NCBI GenBank assembly: GCA_005223375.1
Contig: RXOD01005060.1
Coordinates: forward strand, 1 to 16,141
Origin: Amoebophrya sp. AT5.2
Taxonomy: Eukaryota > Sar > Dinophyceae > Syndiniales > Amoebophryaceae
DNA: 16,141 bases
Reading direction: 5' to 3'
Shown: positions 8,043-16,141 of the stretch, piece by piece
How the letters are laid out: each line of letters opens with the position of its first letter
How positions within the stretch are numbered: position 1 is the first letter of the stretch
Notes under the pieces: model-generated
Database searches by the model: none
What the model was told of the DNA's origin: nothing
Seen by the model: the letters and a program-made list of their open reading frames with translations, nothing else
Made by a program: the position numbers and the translations under genes

Positions 8043-9878
8043 ATGGCAAAAATCGACAAGGAGCTCTGCGCGCGCCTCCGCGAGCGCCTTCTGGAGACGC
8101 TCTTGGCGCCCGCGCTGGCTGACGTACTCTTCAACGTGATCGCTTCTATCAACTTGCCAGCCTTCAACGACAGAGACATCGTCACTGCGGTCGGCCAGCT
8201 GCTGACACGCTACGAGGAAGTTGCGTCTCCGTCTTCTGCGGAAGAGACCTCAACGTGCTTCTTCGACAACTTGCACATCTACATGCTGCCGCGTGGCCTT
8301 CTGAAGGGAGGGCTGGACCGCTTCAAACTGAGCGAAGCCGAGGCGGTCGACCTGGCGCGGACGGCTGAGGGGCGGTCGCAGATTCGCGGCCTGCTCTCCG
8401 TGTACGAAGAAGACAACGGCTTCAACCTGGACGCGCCGCTGCGCTGGGCGCTGATTGCGGTGGCATGCACCTGGCATCAGCAGCACTTCTGCCCGGGGCT
8501 GGTGCTGTGGCTGCTGTGCGGCCGCGTGTTCGACGTATCGCCGCGGAAGCGCGCTCGCGGCCTTGCTGGTGCCGGCGTAGCAACGAGTAGCCCCCGGGCG
8601 GGCGCGGGAGGGGGCAAGGCGTCCGATCCCTTCGCGGACGCAAGCGGCAGCGGCGGATGCGGGGCTGGAGAGAGTGGCGCGTGTGCAGCCGGACCCGGAG
8701 CAGAGCAGACTCAAGAACATGCGACCTCCGACGCGACGGCGCAGCACCACCTCTACACGGTCGAGCTCCCGGATAGTGTCAGCCGCAAGCACAGCTCCGA
8801 TGATCTTGCCGCGCAGTGCGATCGAGTGTTCTTGGATGGCGCAGGTGAGTACACCTTGCTGCACGTTCTCGCGCAGAACGGCTTTGTGGAGCGTTACCAC
8901 GCCTCAGAGCTCGCTTCCGGGAACAAATGGTGCGAGTTTGGCTTCGACAACATGATGGACGTAAGCGAGGAAATGGAGGAAGCGGACGCGCCGTTCGCCA
9001 TCAAGAAGTGTTTCCCGCCCTTCCACGTTCTCGCTCGGATCGTGACAGAGGACTGCGACGAGCCGCGCAATTCCTCGCTGTTGCCATTGTCGAGTGCCGA
9101 TCTGCTGAAGTACTTGCTGCAGCGCCACACGAATCTCGACCCCAACGTCGCTGGCAAGAAAAGCGGTCGAACGCCGTTGCACTACGCCGTCTTGCTCGGC
9201 AACAGTAAGGCGGTGCGCGTTTTGCTAGACGCGGGTGCCTGCGTTGAACTTCAGGACAGCGCAGGCTACGGCGCGATTCACTACCTCGCCGCATTCAGCA
9301 ATCCAAAACTGCAGCGCGCGTTTGTCGGGTCGAAGAACGGCAAGCAGTTTTTGGAGGCCTGCGGCAAGGGCATCGAGGTGGGGAACTGGTCGCGGAGGAG
9401 CGAGGCGGCCGCACTGCAGCCGTCTGGCGCCAATCGGACTGCGACGGCCACGCGTGCGAAGAAGGAAAAGGACTTTCGCGTAGTGCACCGGCTGCAAAAC
9501 TTCCGTGATGAGGGGTGTGCGCGGGAGCTCATGCGAGCCTTCTTCCTGCAGGTGCAAAAGGACTCCCGCGCCGACGCGCAACATTGTAGCCGGCTCACAG
9601 TTGCGAACCACTTTTCGACGATCGCGTTTCTGTACCGCATCGAGCTCCTGGCGCGCGCGCCGTCGGGCAACCCCCACAACGAGTTTCTCTTTCAATTGTC
9701 GAACGGGAAGCGCGGCGCGCCGGTATTGGTGCAGCTGCCGCGCATGTCATCCTTCGCCGCAAAACTCCCGTACGGTCTCAATGTGGGGAAGGGCGCGCAC
9801 TCGCTCGCGGCGATGCTGCCGCCGCCGCCGTGCTGGCGTCCGGAATCGAGTGCCAGGAGGCCGCGCTGCGGCGCATAG
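8043..9878 (+). CDS. Ankyrin-repeat protein, N-terminal part of a giant gene
   Basis: The ATG at 8043 sits in a good eukaryotic start context (GACATGG), and the frame upstream has no other ATG. The N-terminal region is helical (ARLRERLLETLLAPALADVL). A Gly/Ala-rich linker follows at about 8560-8720. Ankyrin-like repeats follow: YTLLHVLAQNG near 8850, the textbook unit GRTPLHYAVLLGNSKAVRVL at 9165-9224 and GYGAIHYLAAFSN near 9264-9302. Ankyrin repeats mediate protein-protein contacts, and no catalytic domain is visible. The natural reading probably ends near 9820. The last residues after a run of prolines (CWRPESSARRPRCGA) look like out-of-frame translation, while coding signal continues one frame over in the next entry. 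I therefore infer that this and the next entry are one gene. The specific function is unknown. Confidence 0.8.
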   Translation: MAKIDKELCARLRERLLETLLAPALADVLFNVIASINLPAFNDRDIVTAVGQLLTRYEEVASPSSAEETSTCFFDNLHIYMLPRGLLKGGLDRFKLSEAEAVDLARTAEGRSQIRGLLSVYEEDNGFNLDAPLRWALIAVACTWHQQHFCPGLVLWLLCGRVFDVSPRKRARGLAGAGVATSSPRAGAGGGKASDPFADASGSGGCGAGESGACAAGPGAEQTQEHATSDATAQHHLYTVELPDSVSRKHSSDDLAAQCDRVFLDGAGEYTLLHVLAQNGFVERYHASELASGNKWCEFGFDNMMDVSEEMEEADAPFAIKKCFPPFHVLARIVTEDCDEPRNSSLLPLSSADLLKYLLQRHTNLDPNVAGKKSGRTPLHYAVLLGNSKAVRVLLDAGACVELQDSAGYGAIHYLAAFSNPKLQRAFVGSKNGKQFLEACGKGIEVGNWSRRSEAAALQPSGANRTATATRAKKEKDFRVVHRLQNFRDEGCARELMRAFFLQVQKDSRADAQHCSRLTVANHFSTIAFLYRIELLARAPSGNPHNEFLFQLSNGKRGAPVLVQLPRMSSFAAKLPYGLNVGKGAHSLAAMLPPPPCWRPESSARRPRCGA

Positions 9879-12800
9879 GCCGTGACGGTGACCTGCGCGG
9901 AAGCGGAGGGGCAGGCGAGGAGCAGGACAGAGCCGTTGGCCTTCTGTTCTCCGGTGCAGACGAGCTCAGTTGTCCGTTTTCCCCCAAGGCCAAATGCATG
10001 AAAAACCTCGCGCGCTGCCATGCGCTTTTTTCGGACCGAGTGGCCCGCGCGGATAGCCTCGCGGGATTAGTCGAAACCGCATGGAAGCAGGAGCACGGCG
10101 GGCTGCATGCGCATGACAAGCTGCGGCACAAAATACTCGTGCTCATGGCGGAAACGGTTTTTCGACGTGCTCAGCTCGCCGAGAAATGCGTCCTGATTGC
10201 TGACGAGATGATTGCCTCGGTCCTGCCGTTAGTCGTGAAGGTTGAGGGAAATAACGTAGGGGTTGCAGTCGCTTCTGGACCTTCATCCACTGGACAGCAC
10301 ACAACCATCGCCGCAACTGACCAGCAGCGAAAGGCTGATCGCGCAAAAACCGTGAGGAAGCTGCGGGAGAGCATCCTGAGCAAAGCCACCGAGAGGACGA
10401 GCGCCGGCAGGCGCAACAAGCACCGAACTCCGGCTGATGGTAGTACGAATCCGGCTGATGACGCGTCTGCCCTGCAAGAGCTCGACGAGGCTATGAAGCT
10501 TGTTGGGAACGGTTTCAGCCATCAAGACGACCTGCGAACCAGCTTGGGAGAGGCGTACTCTATGAAGGCAACGGCTTTGTGGCGCGGTGCGAACAAGGAC
10601 GGCGAAAACGCTCTGTGCTGTTTCCAAGAAGCGCAGAAGCATCTCGCCAGCTCCTCGTTTTGGCAGACAATGACCCAATGTCAGAGCCTCTCCACCAAGC
10701 ACGAGCGCGAGCAAGAGAAAGACGGCGCCGACGCGAGAACCGCACTGCAGAGCTCGTTCAATCTTCTGCACCAGCTTGATGCCGGGCTGATCCCGCTGAT
10801 AACGGAGTACGTGCACGCTAGAACCCCCTCCGAAGCCGATCTTGCGGTCCGGGCGGCGCGAACGATGTCGCCATTTGGTGCAAACATGTTTTTGACGCAG
10901 ATTAAGACGGATGGGAGCCTGGACCGAGTGCAAGCTGCGGGGGCGTTTGCGGCGAAAGTGGATTTGCACTTGCAGCAGCAGCAGCGACAGCACGATCACC
11001 GCGACAACCCGGAGAGCAGCGAAGCCGCCACGACTTCAGCAGAGGTCGCGGCAAGCGTCAATATGAAAGAACACAAGTTTTTCAATTGGAAGGCGAAGAA
11101 GACAAAAAGTAGCGCCGCTTCAGGCAAGGTGGAAACGGATATCAAGCAGAAAGTAATCGAGGCACTCACAAGAAAAGCAGCTGGGCAGCAAGGGGGCTCT
11201 GGCAGAAAGGCGCCTGGCGGTGCAAGTGCAACATATTCGTGCTCCTCAGATTCGCGAGCGGAAGCGGCCGCGCGGTCGCGGCTGCAAGAGCTGGAGAACA
11301 TTTTCGAGCGTGATCTCGCCAACGCTTTACTCTATGGGACATATTCTTCGGGTGAATTCAATGAAATGTCTATGGAGCGTCTGCGACTACTAAAGCAGCT
11401 GTACGGGGCCGAAACCGAGAGCCGGCACCAGGAGGGCCGCGAAGGCGTGCCGGCCCAAATCGACGAGGATGATGTTGACGCTGAACAGCAAGAATGCCAA
11501 CAGGAAGAGCACGCAGCGCGCAGTACAAAAACCCGAAAGAAAAAGAATGGCGGAAAGAATACCAAAGGCAAACGAAGGGGCAGGGGCAACAAGAACAAGC
11601 ACCAGCAGGGTAAAACGGTACCGCAAGCGCAACTACCCGGCATGAACAACACGCAGGCGGGCGCGGCGGGGGCTGACGAAGCTGACGACTGCCTTTCCGC
11701 GCCGTTTCAGGCGGAGTGGACGAACAGCTCCACGCGTCTACGCGAGCTACGGCGGCAGAGCGAGATGGAGTCGCGTCTTCAAGCGCCGCTGACGGACAGG
11801 CTGCAGCTCCTCGTGCTGCAGATTTCGCTTGACACGTCGGTTCCCGACGACGGGCGGGGAAAAATGGATAAGTCATCCACCGCGACCACCGTGAAGCAAC
11901 ACATCGCCAGCGCGGCGGCCGAGATCCGGATGGTGGAAGAGTTGTGGCCGCGAGCGGCAAAGAGGCTGCTCCGCCGAAAAGCATCGATCGAGGACGACAA
12001 CTCGCTGAGCCATTCGTTTCCCTTGCTCTTGGTCGTCCCCTGCGGTGGGTCGGAAGCGCGCGGCGCGTGGGAGCGCGCGTTGGCGGCGGAGCAGAATTGG
12101 GGCAAATTGGTGCAGATGGCCGACAGGGCACAAAAAGGCAGAGCTACGTGGTCCGCTGGGCACACGTGCTTCTACGATCAAAAATTTTGCTTCAGAATCA
12201 ACTTCTGCTACCGCGTCTTTGCGTGGCGAAACTTGCTGGCGGGCTGCTACGAGGAGGCGCTCGAGGTGTGCACCGCGTTGCGCAGAAGGGGCACCGCCGG
12301 GGCGACCACGTTTATGTGCGAGTTGTTGTGCCTGCTGTTCCTGGAGGCTACCGACGAGGAAGAAGCCGCGGGGGAAACACCACCTGAAGACGCGTGGTCC
12401 CGGGCCCAACTCAGTTGCTGCGAAGACGCACACCACAGCAGCCTGATACACCTGCTCGAGATCAACAGCGGCGACGCCCCCAGGAGCACCACGCCCCAGT
12501 CTTTCTTCATCCAATACGCCCCGAACGGCCTCGCGGTTGCCCGTGACGCCGCAAGTGAAATGCAACGGCTCCCCCCAACTCCTAGAAGCAGCACTGCAAG
12601 TAGAGCTCCACCAACTAGTGGGCCTTCGTCGCAGTCCGAGTCGATGGTCTCGGGCCTGAGAATAAATCACGCGGCCCTTTTCGAAAGATTGCGCAACCCT
12701 GCTGCAGGTGGTGCGCCAACTGCTCGAGTGCCGTGTGTGCAGCCGCAGCGCCAGAAACTGTCCACTCGCCTTCGAAGCAGGACGAGGAGCGACGTCATCT

Positions 12801-14449
12801 CCGATTTGTTTTCCACTGAGTACGGATCGCGGAAACTGAAGAAGAGCCGCACGTTTCACGAGAAAGTTTTGCACAACACGGACGCGCGGCTGGCGGGCGT
12901 CATTGTGAATCGTCTGCGCCGAACCGAGGATGTGCTCCGGTACGTGGGGAGCCCCCCCGACGATGCGGCGAGTGAGTACGCGAACGAGGTGGTGGTCGTC
13001 CATTATGTGATGGAAGCATTTCTGAAGACGGCCTTTTTCCTCCCGCTGCAGTACTCGAACCTGTATCAGATGCACCCGGTGGTGCAGGCGACGCTGTTAG
13101 CGGAAATCGAGAGGGACAACCGAAACTGCCCCCTCCAGCGAACGATGGACAAGCACCTGCGCGGGGAAATCACGCTGACGCTCGCTCAAGAGGATAATCT
13201 AGAGCGCGAGCTGGGCGAGAAACGCCGGCACGAAGGTAGAGCCCGGCAGAGAGCTGCCGAAGCGGATTGTGCGTCAGCAGCAGCGGGAGAGCAGAAGCAG
13301 AAGCCCTCGATAACGGTGCCAAAAAAGAAAGAACTGAATCTGAAGAACTACAGGGCACAAAGGCCTTCTGCCGGTCAGGCGGTCACATTAGCGACAACGC
13401 TGACGAAGCCGAACCGCAACCCGCCGGCCTCTTCCTCTTCTCTCGGAGCATGGAGGATCGACGGGGAAGTCCGGACTTTCTATTCGGGCGACCCCGATGT
13501 CTTTTTTGTCAAGGACAACCTGTTTGCAGCGTTGAATCCAAACGTGACGTGCAGAGAGCTGCGAACGCAGTTTGAACATGCGCTGCGGAAAGGGCAGTGC
13601 GCGAAAGAAGAGAAATCAAATGGCGTGAAATTTCTCGGGGGTATCGCGGAATTGAAGATCAACTCTGATAAGCGCCTCTGGGCGGACACGCAACACGTCG
13701 ACGCAGAGTCGGGCCAGGCGTTGCTGCTCTTCGACCACGAAGATAATCACACTGGAATCAAGAGGCAAACCGCGAAAGCCGCCGCACGGATGAAGTACTC
13801 ACTCATAGCTTGTTTCCCCCAAGTTTTGCACATGCGACGCCTGTACTGCCATTCGCGTGCGCCTCCTCGTTCTCTTTTTGCGCGCAGGATTTTCTAGAGG
13901 TAGAACGCGCCTTGGCTAGTGGGCCGTACTTGTTTCTCCCGCACTTTCTCCAGCGAGAGTCATTTATATCGTTTCTACGAGGACAGAAGCACGAAATAGA
14001 AGCTCTTGTTCATCTGCGATGGAGAATAAGTACAGGAAGGGAATATATAAAGTACATCAACTACATACCAATGAAAAGTAGATTTCAGCCTAACTGATAC
14101 ATCATTAAGGTAACGCAAGCGGTGGCCGAACCCCTTGACTTACCCAGTGACATCACGCACATCAACATACAAAAAGTCTGTTCCATTTTTCAGGACGACG
14201 GCTGCAAATGATAATAGTAGGAGGGGCAGTGGATCCGGAGGTGGGGCCACGGTGAATGACACCGTGAAGCTGCTCGAGGACATGATCCGCGAAACGGAGG
14301 GCGCCCCAGCCGTCGTGCGAGACATTCTCGGCCTCCCGCGCAATGTGAAACCGGACTCGTCGAACACTTGGCGACCTGTTGTGGAGGCCCATCGCTATAT
14401 GAACGCGGGGACGACCGCGGGACAGCTTGCAAAAATCATATCGGGGTGA
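9830..14449 (+). CDS. Giant protein of unknown function, continuation of the ankyrin gene (two exons)
   Basis: Exon one runs 9830-13794 and exon two 14194-14449, joined over a GT-AG intron. The frame has no ATG at its beginning; it opens in a GCC run that overlaps the ankyrin frame, so it is best read as that protein continued after a frameshift. The joined protein would have about 2,000 residues. Visible features: helical, charged regions; a lysine/arginine-rich stretch near 11530-11620 (TRKKKNGGKNTKGKRRGRGN) that could bind nucleic acid or act as a nuclear signal; a helical segment near 12990-13100 (VVVVHYVMEAFLKTAFFLPL) that may be buried rather than membrane-spanning; and another basic region near 13200-13360. 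The last exon ends AGTTAGQLAKIISG. I do not recognise a family. Coding is firm from length and third-position G/C. Confidence 0.75.
13795..14193 (+). other. Intron near the 3' end of the giant gene (399 bp)
   Basis: The donor ATGAA|GTACTCACT at 13795 and the acceptor TTCCATTTTTCAG|GACG at 14193 make a GT-AG intron in phase: the split codon becomes AAG, followed by TTAANDNSRRG in the frame open to 14449. Without splicing the first frame ends at 13897 after residues unlike the rest. A second acceptor-like site (TTTTTGCGCGCAG, 13887) would give a stop two codons after the split AAG (ATG AAG ATT TTC TAG) and so an alternative shorter end. Confidence 0.65.
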
Positions 14450-15592
14450 AGAGGGGGGGGGAAATGGCGGGAAGTGGTGAAAAGAGAACCGCAAGAACGG
14501 GCGCAGCCACGCGCTGCGATGCTTTTCGCAAGAACAGGCGCAGCCACGCGCTGCGATGCCTCTGACTACAGTCCAACAACAACAGCGCAATGCAGGAAGA
14601 AGGAGAAACATGGGAAATCGTAGGCGTATACCGCCGCACATCATCATGCTGCGATCGCGGCACGACTGGTCCTGGTGCGGTCGTACATGCTAGTACTTAC
14701 GTAGTAGGTCAGTTTCGACTTCGACATCGAGTGACGCGTAGATGTGCTGTGCTTTCCTCAGCCTGTTGTTGGGCGCCACGAGTACTCCTACAGGTGTCGC
14801 GGAAGAGTGAAGAAGGGCCAAACTCTGCAAGACAGTCAGTGATCAAGGACACCAACTTGCTGTCGTGAGTGAGTGGGGCATAAAATCGCAGGCACTCTTG
14901 GACACTACTTAAGGCGAGCTCTACTGGTACTGCATGCCCATAGTTTTTTTCTGGCGAAGATCAAGATGTTGAACAGCAAATTTTCTTTGAATCAAAACAA
15001 GGCAGTGTCCTCATGCCCGCTTTATTGTCTCGCTTGCGACGACTCCTGGCTCGACATGGGCACACCGGATAGAAGGCTGTGCACAATCTCAATTTCCGAA
15101 GCACGAAAAAATCGTCAATCTCAACACCAAGACGCGACCACCCTCTATGCGTGTTCTTTTGTTGTCGGCTCGGAGTCAGTTTGATTGCTCCAGCTTCAGT
15201 TTCAAAAGAAAGAAGGTGAAAGGAATGCTGCGAGCTTTTGGCTAAAAAGCGGTGGCGCACGTGATGAAGGCGAACCCATGATGCCAGCGGTGTGACCGAA
15301 TGCGATCAATCTTCGAAATTAGTTGAACAAACATGTTTACCGCGCGTCCTCTACAACTACTCACCCACGCATGCTCCCTTTTCTTTGATGTCCTGAGGAT
15401 TTTGACACTGACCGTGGTAACAAAGTGCCTTTTCTATGGTTCAGACACTGATTTCAGCGAAAGACTTAGACTTACTGTTGGACCAGGTCCAGGGCGCACT
15501 AAACTCCATCTTCTACCTAGAAGTCCATCGGAAGCTAGTACAACTCGTTCCTCCACCGGACACGACCAGTACCGTGCCAAAAACTGCAAAAA
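14450..15592. other. Spacer between the giant gene and the dUTPase gene
   Basis: No convincing gene is seen. Several open frames of 90-105 codons occur (14590, 14873, 15333), but they are Cys/Ser-rich, lack third-position bias and hold no motif. A frame starting at 15436 (MVQTLISAKDLDLLLDQVQG) overlaps the dUTPase start in another frame; it is more likely chance or an upstream ORF than a gene. The 37-bp tandem repeat at 14490-14563 is listed separately. Confidence 0.55.
14490..14563. repeat. Two tandem copies of a 37-bp unit
   Basis: Bases 14490-14526 and 14527-14563 align without gaps and differ at three positions (the tenth base and two in the terminal TTTT/CTCT). The shared core is GGCGCAGCCACGCGCTGCGA with a small internal palindrome. 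It lies about 40 bp past the stop of the giant gene, so probably in its 3' UTR or just beyond. Confidence 0.9.
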
Positions 15593-16141
15593 ATGCCGGA
15601 ACAACAGCCCTCGGTCTCGATGCAGGTCCAGAAGCTGACCGAGCACGCGGTGATGCCGGTGAAGGGGTCTCCCGATTCGGCCGGCTTCGACCTCTCCTCT
15701 GCCTACGACTACGAGGTCCCCGCGGCCGGGAAAATGCTCGTGAAGACCGACCTTGCGGTGAAGATGCCTGCGGGGGTGTACGGGCGCGTGGCGCCCCGGT
15801 CCGTTACGGGTTGAACAAAAACTCAGGTTTAGGTCCAGCCGCTTAGGTTTGCTCCGCGTTGGCGTAGCACTCCCCGGACTAGGATCTGACCAGGAGTTCT
15901 GACCGATATCCCCATGCCCCCCCCCAAAACCCTCCGGCCTCCTCCTCCACCAATGGTTCCACTTGTCGTGTGCTTGGTCCCCCTCCCCCCCCACTTTTCA
16001 GCCATACGGCGCCGGCCAAACCTGAAGCTCGAAACCCTAAACCCTTTTTCAACCTCTAAGTCCGGGCTGGCGCTGAAAAAACACATCGACGTGGGGGCCG
16101 GCGTGATCGACGCGGACTACCGCGGGAACGTGGGCGTGGTG
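15593..16141 (+). CDS. DUT: dUTP pyrophosphatase (dUTPase), 3' end outside the window
   Basis: The product hydrolyses dUTP to dUMP and pyrophosphate, which keeps uracil out of DNA and supplies dUMP for dTMP synthesis. Members of this family are homotrimers. Exon one (15593-15802) starts at an ATG giving [20 protein letters not shown]. It contains motif 1 ([11 protein letters not shown], about residues 29-39) and the start of motif 2 (GRVAPRS, residues 64-70). Exon two (16064 onward) continues [20 protein letters not shown], which completes motif 2 (APRSGLA) and includes motif 3 with its catalytic Asp and Tyr region ([11 protein letters not shown]). Motifs 4 and 5 lie beyond the window. The start is at the usual place for a eukaryotic dUTPase without a targeting extension. 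The intron between the exons falls inside motif 2 and has non-canonical ends. Confidence 0.95.
15803..16063 (+). other. Non-canonical, introner-like intron in the dUTPase gene (261 bp)
   Basis: The conserved protein motif APRS|GLA fixes the excised length at 261 bp. The direct repeat GTCCG occurs at both ends (15799-15803 and 16060-16064), so the exact cut can slide within it, but no placement gives GT-AG (the options include GT-AA, TC-AG and GT-CC). The 256 bp between the repeats start TTACGGGTTGAA and end with the inverted form TTCAACCTCTAA, 10 of 12 bases matching. A second inverted block lies further in (CAGGTTTAGG near 15824; CCAAACCTG near 16016). In-frame stops begin 12 bp in (TGA at 15812-15814), so it must be removed for a full dUTPase. 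Confidence 0.88.

Noticed and set aside
10283..10999. Long minus-strand open frames opposite the giant gene (also 11370-12131 and 11873-13075)
   Set aside because: They are shadows of a GC-rich coding strand: the + frame carries the consistent codon bias and continuity.
15436..15846. Open frame MVQTLISAKDLDLLL overlapping the dUTPase start
   Set aside because: Past 15593 it is an out-of-frame reading of dUTPase; the part before lacks codon bias. At most an upstream ORF.
16031..16045. CCCTAAACCC, like a TTTAGGG-type telomere repeat
   Set aside because: Only about one and a half units, inside the dUTPase intron; too short to mean an interstitial telomere.

Overview
The window looks like nuclear DNA of a protist with GC-rich genes, most likely an alveolate. 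All well-supported genes lie on the + strand. Their third codon positions are strongly G/C, while the spacers and the mobile element are AT-richer, and spliceosomal introns are present. The best clue is an intron in a dUTPase gene whose ends are not GT-AG. It has terminal inverted repeats and is bounded by a 5-bp direct repeat. Introner-type insertions with non-canonical ends are known from dinoflagellate lineages, notably the parasite Amoebophrya (Syndiniales), so such an organism is my working assumption. No single marker gene proves it.

Layout. (1) 1-1251: the 3' part of gene A, a divergent protein with PHO80-like cyclin features. (2) 1345-1684: a small non-autonomous DNA transposon with perfect 16-bp terminal inverted repeats, an 8-bp target duplication and ten 20-bp palindromic units inside. 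(3) 1693-2930: AT-rich spacer with one possible minus-strand exon remnant. (4) About 2931-3614: a GC-rich stretch whose coding signal jumps between frames, probably a decayed gene. (5) 3615-6962: gene B, a tandem paralogue of gene A, with a 450-bp GT-AG intron that gene A lacks at the matching place. (6) 6963-8042: spacer. (7) 8043-14449: a very large gene, read as an ankyrin-repeat part (8043 to about 9820) and a long part of unknown function (9830-13794 plus a last exon 14194-14449). The two parts are one frameshift apart. (8) 14450-15592: spacer with a 37-bp tandem repeat. (9) 15593-16141: the 5' part of a dUTPase gene interrupted by the introner-like element.

The genes do not form an obvious pathway. 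dUTPase is a nucleotide-pool housekeeping enzyme. The cyclin-like pair could be regulatory. The giant ankyrin protein is probably a scaffold of unknown role. The main interest is genome dynamics: recent tandem gene duplication, an intron difference between the copies, a structured MITE, and an intron that looks like a DNA transposon.
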